Shown one piece after another: positions 57,206 through 64,000 of a DNA stretch of 64,000 bases. The notes under the pieces are model-generated. The model saw only the letters and a list, made by a program, of their open reading frames with translations, did not search any database and was not told where the DNA came from. The stretch comes from an uncultured Nitriliruptoraceae bacterium. GTDB taxonomy: Bacteria > Actinomycetota > Nitriliruptoria > Nitriliruptorales > Nitriliruptoraceae. The stretch is from NCBI GenBank assembly GCA_913060655.1, contig CAJXTG010000001.1, positions 57,252 to 121,251 on the forward strand. The letters run 5' to 3'. The stretch's first letter is position 1; every line of letters begins with the position of its first letter. The translations under genes and the position numbers were made by a program.

Positions 57206-58159
57206 TCAGCCGGTCGGGTCGAGCAGGAGCTTGCCGACCGTGCGGCGGGCCCGCAGGTCCTCGTGGGCGCGCCGTGCCTCCCGCAGCGGGTAGGTCGCCC
57301 CGACCGTCGCCCGCAGCGTCCCCCGGCCGACGAGGTCGAGCAGCTCCGCCATCGGCCGGGCCAGCAGCCGCGCCGGATCCCGCATCGCGTGCGCGAGCCA
57401 GAACCCGACGACGGCCTGCGAGCGGGCGGTGAGGTGGCCGAGGTCGACCGGCGCGGTCGGCTCGCGCGACGCCATGCCGTAGATGACGAGCCGTCCGAAC
57501 GGCGCGAGCGTCGCGAGGCACGCGGCCGTCGTCGGGCCGCCGGTCATCTCCAGGACCACGTCGCTGCGGCCGCCGCACGCCTCGCGGATCGCGCCGGTCA
57601 GGTCCTCCTCGCCGCTGTCGACGGACGCGTCGGCGCCGAGCTCCTCCGCCAGGGCCCGCTTCTGCGGGCTGGACGCGACGGCGACGACCCGGCCGGCACC
57701 GAACGCCCGGGCGAGCTGCACCGCGAGGGTGCCGACCCCGCCGGCGGCGGCCATCACCACGACCGTCTCGCCCTGCTGCAGGTGGGCGGACGTGCGCAGC
57801 AGGTGCCACGCGGTCGTGCCCTGCAGCACCAGCGCGCACGCGGTGCCGTCGTCGACCGTGTCGGGCAGGCGGAACGTCGTCGCCTCGGGGGCGGCGACCC
57901 GCTCCGCGTAGCCACCGCCGGGCAGCAGGGCGACGACCCGCCGGCCGTCGACGGTGCCGGCGGCCTCGGCCCCCGGCACGAACGGCAGGGTGGTGGGCGC
58001 GAGGTAGGAGTCCTCCGCCTGATGGGTGTCGGCGAAGTTCACCCCCGCCCGGGTGACCTCGAGCAGGGCGCTGCCCGGCCCGACCTCCGGCTCCGGCGCG
58101 TCGTCGACGACCTCGAGCACCTCCGGCCCGCCGAACCGCGTCACCCGCACCGCTCGCAT
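57206..58159 (-). CDS. NADPH:quinone oxidoreductase-like (zeta-crystallin, MDR family)
   Basis: A 317-residue, zinc-free medium-chain dehydrogenase/reductase. It starts MRAVRVTRFGGPEVLEV, contains GVNFADTHQ and the NADPH loop MAAAGGVGTLAVQLA, and ends GKLLLDP. It probably reduces quinones or enones. The ATG follows GAGGAGGGGG; TACGGT on the minus strand at 58190-58185 is a possible -10. It is a lone inverted gene between proB and the MoxR cassette. Confidence 0.9.
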   Translation of the reverse strand: MRAVRVTRFGGPEVLEVVDDAPEPEVGPGSALLEVTRAGVNFADTHQAEDSYLAPTTLPFVPGAEAAGTVDGRRVVALLPGGGYAERVAAPEATTFRLPDTVDDGTACALVLQGTTAWHLLRTSAHLQQGETVVVMAAAGGVGTLAVQLARAFGAGRVVAVASSPQKRALAEELGADASVDSGEEDLTGAIREACGGRSDVVLEMTGGPTTAACLATLAPFGRLVIYGMASREPTAPVDLGHLTARSQAVVGFWLAHAMRDPARLLARPMAELLDLVGRGTLRATVGATYPLREARRAHEDLRARRTVGKLLLDPTG

Positions 58160-58220
58160 CCCGCCCCCTCCTCCGGTGCCGAGGACCGTAGCGGCGGCAG
58201 GGGTGGGCCGGCCGGTGGCG

Positions 58221-58226
58221 TAGCCT
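58221..58226 (+). promoter_or_regulatory. Candidate -10 of the MoxR cassette
   Basis: TAGCCT lies 48 bp before the MoxR GTG, back to back with a possible minus-strand promoter, so the cassette probably has its own transcript. Confidence 0.4.
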
Positions 58227-58273
58227 CGGCGCACCTGCGGCCGCGCCGGCCCGGGCCGACAGGAGGGACGACC

Positions 58274-59191
58274 GTGGCGGCATCCGGTCAGGCGCCCGGA
58301 CCGCGGTCCGCAGCGGCCGGCTTCGCCGGCGTCGACGACGTGCGAGGCCGCCTGGAGGCGACCGGCTACCTCGCCGACGACGCGACCGCGACGGTCGTGC
58401 ACCTCTCGGCCCGGCTCGGCAAGCCCGTCCTCGTCGAGGGGCCCGCCGGCGTCGGCAAGACCGAGCTCGCCAAGGCCGTCGCCACCAGCCTCGACGCCGA
58501 CCTCGTCCGGCTGCAGTGCTACGAGGGGCTCGACGAGGCCCGGGCCCTGTACGAGTGGGACTACAAGAAGCAGCTGCTGCGCATCCAGCATGCGACGGCG
58601 GGGGAGCACACCGCCGGCTGGGAGGCCGTCCACGACGACCTGTTCGGGGAGGAGTACCTGCTCGAGCGGCCGCTGCTGCGTGCGCTGCGGGCGGAGCGGG
58701 ACACGGTCCTGCTCGTCGACGAGGTCGACAAGGTCGACGTCGAGTTCGAGGCGCTGCTGCTGGAGATCCTGTCCGACTTCCAGGTCACCATCCCCGAGCT
58801 CGGCACCGTCCACGGTCGGCGGCCGCCGTTCGTCGTGCTCACCTCCAACGCGACCCGCGAGCTGTCCGAGGCGCTGCGCCGCCGCTGCCTCTACCTCCAC
58901 CTCACCCACCCGACGCTCGAGCGGGAGCGCGCCATCGTCGCCACCCGCATCCCCGACGCGCCCGCCGAGCTCACCGACCAGGTCGTCCGCATCGTCCGCT
59001 CCCTGCGCACCCTCGAGCTGCGCAAGCCCCCGTCGATCTCCGAGACGCTCGACTGGACGCGGGCGCTGCTGGAGCTGGGCGTGCAGGCCGTCGACGACGC
59101 CGCCCTGTCGGCGACGCTGACGGTGCTGCTCAAGCACCACCGCGACCTCGAACGTGCCCTGTCCCACCTCGGCAGCGTGGACCCGACGTGA
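58274..59191 (+). CDS. MoxR-family AAA+ ATPase
   Basis: A 305-residue ATPase: Walker A GPAGVGKT (residues 56-63), CYEGLDEARALYEWDYKKQL (a MoxR/CoxD-type insertion), Walker B LLVDEVDKVD, sensor VVLTSNATRELS and arginine-finger region ALRRRCLYLHL. MoxR ATPases act with VWA proteins to mature or insert cofactors in client enzymes. The VWA partner is encoded two genes downstream. The GTG follows AGGAGGG; the stop overlaps the next start (GTGA at 59188-59191). Confidence 0.93.
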   Translation: MAASGQAPGPRSAAAGFAGVDDVRGRLEATGYLADDATATVVHLSARLGKPVLVEGPAGVGKTELAKAVATSLDADLVRLQCYEGLDEARALYEWDYKKQLLRIQHATAGEHTAGWEAVHDDLFGEEYLLERPLLRALRAERDTVLLVDEVDKVDVEFEALLLEILSDFQVTIPELGTVHGRRPPFVVLTSNATRELSEALRRRCLYLHLTHPTLERERAIVATRIPDAPAELTDQVVRIVRSLRTLELRKPPSISETLDWTRALLELGVQAVDDAALSATLTVLLKHHRDLERALSHLGSVDPT

Positions 59192-60414
59192 GCGGCGCGG
59201 TCGACCCCGCGGCCGAGGCGCGGGCCGACCGGCGCGTCGTGCTCACCGCGCTCACGGTGATGGTCGCCCTCGTCCTGTTCGGTGTCGGTTTCGCGTCGCT
59301 GTTCGCCGCGACGAACTGCCGCCGGCTCGAGCCCGACCTGCTGGCCGCCCCCCAGCCGGCGACCGTGGGTGCCGCCGCCCGCGACCTCCTCGTCGCCGCC
59401 GGCGCGCCCCCCGCGGCGGTCGACACGGTCGAGGCGCGGCACGGCACGGTCACCGCCGCCGTCCGCCTGCCCCTGCGCGCACCGCTGCGGCTCGGACCCG
59501 CCCCCGTCGGCGTCGGCAGCGTCGTGGTCACCGGCGACGGGGCCGCCGTCGTCGCCGCGGACGCCACCGTCGTCGCCGCCGCCTCCTTCCGTGACGACGT
59601 CACCGTGGTCGGTGACGGGGTCGCCGTGTACGCGCTCGTCGTCGGCAACACGCGGACCGGGCAGGTCGACGCGCTGCGGCCGCTCGTCCTGGGCGCCGAC
59701 GGCCTCGAGGGCGGCGCGTGCGTGGACACCTCCGCGGTCGGCTCGCCGCTCGCGTTCCTCCACGACGCCCGCGAGGGGCAGCTGCTCGGCCTGCGCACCG
59801 ACGAGGACGGCAGCGAGGCCGTCCTCGAGCTGCGCGACCACGTCCGCGGACGTGTCTGGGCACCGGCGGTGACGCAGCCGCGCGCACCCGCCGGGCTGCA
59901 GGGGTCGCGGACCTCCGGCGCGCTCGGTCCCGACGTCGCGCTCCTCGCCCGGCGCATCGCCGACACCGACGACGTCGACGCCGGTGCGCTGCGGGCCTTC
60001 GGCCGCACCGACGGGACGCTGCGGTGGGAGCTCGACGCCGCCACGGTCCGAGCCGCGCTGCCCGCACCGCTCGCCACCGCCGACGCGGTCCGCCTGGAGG
60101 TCACCCACGTCGGGGCGGACCGTGCCCGCCTCGTCGCGTTCCCCGACGTCGCGCCGGACGCGCCGCTGCCGCGGCCGACGTTCGGCCCGCTCGGCGACCT
60201 GCAGCCCCTCGACCGGCGGGCCGTCACGCTCGACGTCGCCCTGGCCGACGGGGCCCTCACCCGCGCGGAGGACGCCGTCGGCCGCGACGGCCCGGCACGG
60301 GACACGCTGCGTGCCGACCTCGCCACGGCCGGTGTCCCCGTCGACGACGCGCTGCCCACCGCCGACGGCACCTGGCTGCTCGTCGGTGACCTGCTCGTCC
60401 GGCTCGGCGGCTGA
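59188..60414 (+). CDS. Membrane-anchored protein of unknown function between MoxR and VWA genes
   Basis: A 408-residue protein. A single transmembrane helix (about 18-42, LTALTVMVALVLFGVGFASL) exports a large domain. That domain is Ala/Val/Asp-rich, with repeated beta-type blocks (VGVGSVVVTGDGAAVVAADATVV, shortened here to its type) and a late DGTWLLVGDLLVRLGG end that looks propeller-like. I recognise no family or catalytic motif. Start and stop are tightly packed between the MoxR and CoxE-like genes (4-bp overlap and 3-bp gap), so it is likely part of the same system, perhaps the client or membrane anchor. Confidence 0.65.
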   Translation: MSGAVDPAAEARADRRVVLTALTVMVALVLFGVGFASLFAATNCRRLEPDLLAAPQPATVGAAARDLLVAAGAPPAAVDTVEARHGTVTAAVRLPLRAPLRLGPAPVGVGSVVVTGDGAAVVAADATVVAAASFRDDVTVVGDGVAVYALVVGNTRTGQVDALRPLVLGADGLEGGACVDTSAVGSPLAFLHDAREGQLLGLRTDEDGSEAVLELRDHVRGRVWAPAVTQPRAPAGLQGSRTSGALGPDVALLARRIADTDDVDAGALRAFGRTDGTLRWELDAATVRAALPAPLATADAVRLEVTHVGADRARLVAFPDVAPDAPLPRPTFGPLGDLQPLDRRAVTLDVALADGALTRAEDAVGRDGPARDTLRADLATAGVPVDDALPTADGTWLLVGDLLVRLGG

Positions 60415-60417
60415 CCG

Positions 60418-61878
60418 GTGGGAGGGTCCACGACCGACGGGGCCGCCGACACGGTGGTCGGTGAGGCGCTCCTCGCACGGCTGACCGCGCTGAGCGCCGC
60501 CCTGCGCCGCGCCGGCATCCCCGTCACCCAGGCGGAGACGCTCGACGCGGTCCGCGGGCTCGCCGAGGTCGACCTCGGCGACCGGCGGCAGGTGCGCGAG
60601 ACCCTCGCGGCCGTGTCCCTCACCTCCGGTGCGCAGCGCCCCACCTTCGACGACCTGTTCGACCTGTTCCTGCCCGCCCGGGTCGGTGGGACGGCCGAGG
60701 ACGTCGCGGACGCCGCCGATGCCACCGGCGCCGACGACCGCGGGGCGGGGGAGGAGGACGGCGGGACGGCGGACGCCGAGGCGTTCGTCGAGGAGCTGAT
60801 CGAACGGCTGCTCGCCGGCGACGAGGAGGCGGTGCGGCGCATGGCGCGCGCGGCCGTCGACCGGTTCGGCCGGCTGCCGGGCACCGCGGCCGGCGGCCGC
60901 GACGGTGGCGGGTTCTTCCGCTACCGGGTGCTGCGCGCCGTCGACCCGCACCGGTTGCTGCAGGAGCTGCTGCGCCGTGAGGCCGGCGACGACGACGCAC
61001 GCGGGGTCCTCGCCCGGCGGCTCGCCCGCGACGAGCTCGAGGCCCGCGTGCGCCTGCTCGAGCAGGAGATCGACGCGGAGGTGCGCCGCCGTGCCGCCGC
61101 CGACCGCGACCCGCAGGCCATCGCCCGGTCGACGGTGCCCGCCGCGCTCGAGGAGCTGGACCTGCTGCACCTCAGCGCCGCCCAGCAGGCGGAGCTGCGC
61201 CGCCGTATCCGCCCGCTCGCGCGCCGCCTGGCCGCGCGCACCGCGGTCCGACGGCGGCGGGGCTCGGACGGGCCGCTGGACGTGCGCCGCACCGTCCGCC
61301 GGGCGATGTCCACCGGTGGGGTGCCGTTCGCCCCGGCGTTCCGACCCCGCCGACCCCACCGGCCGGAGCTGTTCCTGCTGTGCGACGTGTCCGGGTCGGT
61401 GGCGACGTTCGCCCGCTTCACGCTGCTGCTCGTCCACGCGATGCAGGCGGAGTTCAATGGGGTGCGCTCGTTCGCGTTCGTCGACGCGCTCGAGGAGGTC
61501 AGCGACCTGTTCGACGGTGAGGACGTCGAGGACGCCGTCGCCCGGCTGCTGCAGGAGGCGCGGGTCGTGTGGGCCGACGGGCACTCCGACTACGGCCGGG
61601 CGCTCGCCACGTTCGTCGAGCGCCACGGGCACGAGGTCACCGCACGCTCCACCGTCGTGATCCTCGGCGACGCCCGGACCAACTACCGTCACCCCGCCGC
61701 GCACGCCGTCGAACGGCTGCAGCGGCGCGCCCGCCGCGTGTGGTGGCTCAACCCGGAGCCGCGGACGGCGTGGGACACCGGCGACTCGGTCGCCTCCTCC
61801 TACGCCCGCTTCGTCGAGGAGATGGTCGAGGTGCGCAACGTCCGTCAGCTCGCCGCGTTCGTCGAGCGCGTCGCATGA
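60418..61878 (+). CDS. VWA domain-containing CoxE-like protein
   Basis: A 486-residue protein. The N-terminal half is helical and charged; the C-terminal VWA/CoxE domain has the MIDAS start D323-V-S-G-S (LCDVSGSVATFARF) and later WADGHSDYGRAL and VVILGDARTNY. CoxE-type proteins work with MoxR/CoxD ATPases in metal-cofactor insertion, for example in CO dehydrogenase, but no molybdenum enzyme is encoded nearby. The GTG lies 3 bp after the previous stop; the stop overlaps nadD (ATGA at 61875-61878). Confidence 0.9.
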   Translation: MGGSTTDGAADTVVGEALLARLTALSAALRRAGIPVTQAETLDAVRGLAEVDLGDRRQVRETLAAVSLTSGAQRPTFDDLFDLFLPARVGGTAEDVADAADATGADDRGAGEEDGGTADAEAFVEELIERLLAGDEEAVRRMARAAVDRFGRLPGTAAGGRDGGGFFRYRVLRAVDPHRLLQELLRREAGDDDARGVLARRLARDELEARVRLLEQEIDAEVRRRAAADRDPQAIARSTVPAALEELDLLHLSAAQQAELRRRIRPLARRLAARTAVRRRRGSDGPLDVRRTVRRAMSTGGVPFAPAFRPRRPHRPELFLLCDVSGSVATFARFTLLLVHAMQAEFNGVRSFAFVDALEEVSDLFDGEDVEDAVARLLQEARVVWADGHSDYGRALATFVERHGHEVTARSTVVILGDARTNYRHPAAHAVERLQRRARRVWWLNPEPRTAWDTGDSVASSYARFVEEMVEVRNVRQLAAFVERVA

Positions 61879-62489
61879 GCGGACCGTCGCGCAGGCGTCG
61901 TGTCGGGCTGCTCGGCGGCACGTTCGACCCGCCCCACCTCGGCCACCTCGTCGTCGCCGAGTGCGCGCTCGTCGAGCTCGGCCTCGACGAGGTCCGGCTG
62001 CTGGTCGCCGGCGAGCCGTGGATGAAGACGGCCGTCTCCCACGTCTCCGCCGCGGAGGACCGGGTCGCGCTGGTGCGTGCCGCCGTCGCGGACTCGCCCG
62101 GGCTCGTGTGTGACACCCGCGAGGTCGGTCGCCCCGGTCCGACCTACACGGCGGACACGCTCGCCGACCTGCGCGCCGAGGAGCCCGACGCCGACCTGTT
62201 CTTCGTGCTGGGGGAGGATGCCGCCGCCGCGCTGCCCGACTGGGAGCGGATCGGCGACGCGTTCGCCCTCGCCACGTTCGTCGTCGTCACCCGCCCCGGC
62301 AACGACCCGCCCGACGAGACGCTGCTGCCGGGGCCGATCGTGCACCTGGAGATCCCCCAGCTGTACGTGTCGTCGACGGACCTGCGGGAGCGGTTCGCCC
62401 GTGGCGGTGCGACCCGCTGGCTGGTGCCGCCCTCTGTCGACGCGGAGGTGCGGCGGCGCGGGCTCTACGGCGCCCCGGCGGGCCAATAG
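61875..62489 (+). CDS. nadD: Nicotinate-nucleotide adenylyltransferase
   Basis: A 204-residue enzyme making deamido-NAD. It has LLGGTFDPPHLGHLVVAE (the H-x-G-H nucleotidyltransferase motif) and YVSSTDLRERFARG. nadD-rsfS-phosphatase is a conserved actinobacterial order. It overlaps the CoxE-like gene by 4 bp. A TAGGCT hexamer overlaps its stop codon. Confidence 0.95.
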   Translation: MSGPSRRRRVGLLGGTFDPPHLGHLVVAECALVELGLDEVRLLVAGEPWMKTAVSHVSAAEDRVALVRAAVADSPGLVCDTREVGRPGPTYTADTLADLRAEEPDADLFFVLGEDAAAALPDWERIGDAFALATFVVVTRPGNDPPDETLLPGPIVHLEIPQLYVSSTDLRERFARGGATRWLVPPSVDAEVRRRGLYGAPAGQ

Positions 62490-62492
62490 GCT
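62487..62492 (+). promoter_or_regulatory. Candidate -10 for rsfS, followed by a hairpin
   Basis: TAGGCT lies 44 bp before the rsfS GTG. CTCCACC-GAC-GGTGGAG at 62491-62507 can form a 7-bp hairpin near the transcript start. Confidence 0.4.
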
Positions 62493-62536
62493 CCACCGAC
62501 GGTGGAGCGCGGACCGTGACGGGCTGAGGAGGCGGC

Positions 62537-62914
62537 GTGCCGGCATCGGAGGAGGCGGTGACGCTGGGTGTCGCCGCCGCGGCCGCCGCGGACGAGCGCA
62601 GCGCCACGGATGTGGTGCTGCTCGAGGTCGCCGACGTGCTCGTCGTCGCGGACCTGTTCCTCGTCGCCTCCGTGTCCAACGAGCGCCAGCTCGGCGCGGT
62701 CACCCGCGCCATCGAGGAGGCGCTGCACGCCCACGGCCGCCGGGTGCTGCGCCGCGAGGGCGTCGCCTCGTCCGGGTGGGTGCTGCTCGACTTCGGCGAC
62801 CTCGTCTGTCACGTGCTCCACGAGGAGCAGCGGGCGTTCTACGCCCTGGAGCGGCTGTGGGCGGACGTGCCGCACCGCGACCCCGCGACCGGCGCCGTCC
62901 TCGACGCGGCATGA
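62537..62914 (+). CDS. rsfS: Ribosomal silencing factor RsfS (Iojap)
   Basis: A 125-residue protein that binds L14 and blocks subunit joining in starvation. It has ADERSATDVVLLEVADVLVV, SNERQLGAVTRAIEEAL and SSGWVLLDFGDLVCHVLHEE. The GTG follows GAGGAGG. The stop overlaps the next start (ATGA at 62911-62914). Confidence 0.95.
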   Translation: MPASEEAVTLGVAAAAAADERSATDVVLLEVADVLVVADLFLVASVSNERQLGAVTRAIEEALHAHGRRVLRREGVASSGWVLLDFGDLVCHVLHEEQRAFYALERLWADVPHRDPATGAVLDAA

Positions 62915-63567
62915 GCCCGCGCCGGCTCGTCCTCGTCCGCCACGGCGAGTCCGTCTGGAACGTCGAACGGCGCGTCCAGGGGCACGAGTGCCGCGGCCTG
63001 ACCGACGTCGGGCACACGCAGGCGGCCCGCACCGGCGCCGCGCTCGCCCGCCAGCTCGCCGCCGACGAGGACGGCGACGCACCCGTCCGGCTGGTGACGA
63101 GCGACCTCGGTCGCTGCCGTGACACCGCCGCGCCGATCGCCGCCGCCCTCGGTGTCGCCGCGCACGTCGACGCGACGCTGCGGGAGCGCAGCTTCGGCCG
63201 GTGGGAGGGGATGACCCGCGCCGAGCTGGAGGCGGACGACGCGGACCGCTACGCCCGTTGGCGCACCGGCGCGGACGTCATCGCCGAGGTCGGCGGGGAG
63301 TCGGACGCGACGCTGCGCACCCGTGCGGCCGCAGCGTTCGCCCGGCTGCTCGGCGACGACGACACCGGCGGCACCGTCGTCGCCGTCACCCACGGGGGGA
63401 CCATCTGGTACGGGCTGCACGCGCTGCTCGGGCTGGACGCCTACCGGTTCGGGCAGGTCCGCAACGCGTCCGTGTCCGAGCTGGTCGTCGGCGCCCGGGG
63501 GCCGGCCGGGCTCGATCCGGCCCTGCCGCAGCTCGTCCGCTTCAACGAGACGTCGCACCTGGGTTGA
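62911..63567 (+). CDS. Histidine phosphatase (phosphoglycerate mutase-like)
   Basis: A 218-residue member of the histidine phosphatase superfamily: phosphohistidine in LVLVRHGESVWN, LRERSFGRWEG and the second His in VAVTHGGTIW. Length and sequence point to a phosphatase (GpmB/CobC-like) rather than a glycolytic mutase; its position after nadD-rsfS is typical for actinobacteria. Confidence 0.9.
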   Translation: MSPRRLVLVRHGESVWNVERRVQGHECRGLTDVGHTQAARTGAALARQLAADEDGDAPVRLVTSDLGRCRDTAAPIAAALGVAAHVDATLRERSFGRWEGMTRAELEADDADRYARWRTGADVIAEVGGESDATLRTRAAAAFARLLGDDDTGGTVVAVTHGGTIWYGLHALLGLDAYRFGQVRNASVSELVVGARGPAGLDPALPQLVRFNETSHLG

Positions 63568-63615
63568 CCGCATGCGAACGCCCCGCCACGGGGTGCGGCG
63601 GGGCGTCGTCGAGGG

Positions 63616-63689
63616 TGGACCGGATGGGATTTGAACCCACGACCCCCTCCATGCCATGGAGGTGCGCTGCCGGACTGCGCTACCGGCCC
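63616..63689 (-). tRNA. tRNA-Ala (anticodon GGC)
   Basis: Acceptor stem GGGCCGG/CCGGTCC with the G3-U70 wobble pair that defines alanine identity. Anticodon loop ATGGCAT and T-loop GGTTCAA follow. The discriminator is A and CCA is not encoded. Confidence 0.95.
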
Positions 63690-63788
63690 TCGGCGTCCGA
63701 CGGTGCGGACGGACACGGAGCCTACCCCGACGGTGCCGCCCGGCGCGACGGCCGGCGGGCGCCACGGGGGCGCGGGGGGTGCGACGGC

Positions 63789-63794
63789 TAGGCT
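63789..63794 (+). promoter_or_regulatory. Candidate -10 of leuS
   Basis: TAGGCT lies 34 bp before the leuS GTG; GGAG precedes the start codon. Confidence 0.4.
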
Positions 63795-63828
63795 CCCCGC
63801 GCCTCCCCGCCGCACCTCTGGAGCCCCC

Positions 63829-64000
63829 GTGCAGACCGAGCGCTACGACCCGGCCGCGTTCGAGCCGCAGCTCGCCGAGCGCTGGGAGGCCGACCGCGCC
63901 TTCACGCTGACCCCGCCGGCGGCCGACGCCACCCACACCGGACGGGACGACACGTACTACGCCCTGACGATGTTCCCGTACCCGTCGGGCGACCTGCACA
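63829..64000 (+). CDS. leuS: Leucyl-tRNA synthetase, N-terminal start (partial)
   Basis: The first 57 codons are in the window. They read VQTERYDPAAFEPQLAERW and reach FPYPSGDLH, the beginning of the class Ia HIGH-region specific to LeuRS (PYPSG-x-LH-x-GH). The GTG start follows GGAG. The rest lies beyond the window. Confidence 0.93.
   Translation, partial: MQTERYDPAAFEPQLAERWEADRAFTLTPPAADATHTGRDDTYYALTMFPYPSGDLH

Overview
The window is one uninterrupted stretch of a very GC-rich, gene-dense bacterial chromosome with many GTG starts and many 1 to 4 base stop/start overlaps. The gene set (mec-cysO-cysM, tig-clpP-clpX, valS-folC-ndk, mreBCD-mrdA-rodA, the TIGR03960/TIGR03936 radical SAM pair, rne, rplU-rpmA-obg-proB, nadD-rsfS, no encoded CCA on the tRNAs) fits a high-GC actinobacterium. 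A deep-branching, rhodopsin-carrying lineage such as Nitriliruptoria, Euzebyales or Acidimicrobiia is plausible, but the sequence alone does not prove the class. I saw no prophage, insertion sequence, CRISPR array or rRNA operon.

Layout. 1-4.7 kb: end of an FAD-dependent oxidoreductase, a tRNA t6A synthase and a type 5 uracil-DNA glycosylase (minus), then a DUF1295 membrane protein and the mec-cysO-cysM cysteine pathway (plus). 4.7-11.7 kb (minus): a complete aapJQMP-type amino-acid ABC transporter with a GH3 glycosidase at its distal end. 12-15.1 kb: rph-rdgB converging on a serine hydrolase and an EamA exporter. 15.1-15.4 kb: tRNA-Leu, -Lys, -His. 15.5-20.4 kb: a P2-like P-type ATPase with altered ion-site residues, divergent from a GntR regulator/DUF1648 pair, then DUF554. 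20.4-25.2 kb: a Bcp peroxiredoxin, a 691-residue lipoprotein, an exported M15 peptidase with an extra N-terminal domain, and a TetR regulator. 25.2-29 kb: tRNA-Arg, a DUF1778/GNAT toxin-antitoxin pair of visibly lower GC, a YbaK deacylase, a malic enzyme, tRNA-Gly, a small HPF-like protein and tRNA-Pro.

29-33.7 kb: trigger factor, a single ClpP, ClpX, then a proton-pump-type rhodopsin closed by a strong hairpin. 33.8-46.7 kb: two membrane proteins of unknown role, valS, folC, ndk, a truncated RadC-like protein and the cell-shape operon mreB-mreC-mreD-mrdA-rodA. 46.8-57.2 kb: the radical SAM pair, an RNase E/G with a Lys/Ala-repeat N-terminal tail, an unusual aldehyde dehydrogenase-like protein, rplU, rpmA, obgE and proB. 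57.2-64 kb: a quinone oxidoreductase (minus), a MoxR ATPase/membrane protein/CoxE-like VWA cassette where proA would often be expected, then nadD, rsfS, a histidine phosphatase, tRNA-Ala and the start of leuS.

Most of the window is housekeeping. The parts that deserve a second look are the rhodopsin between protease and tRNA-synthetase genes, the CysO carrier with residues beyond its Gly-Gly, the RNase E tail, the MoxR/VWA cassette, the M15 fusion, the P-type ATPase ion site, and the toxin-antitoxin promoter with its repeats. No completely new multi-gene system can be proven from sequence alone; the MoxR cassette is the best candidate.
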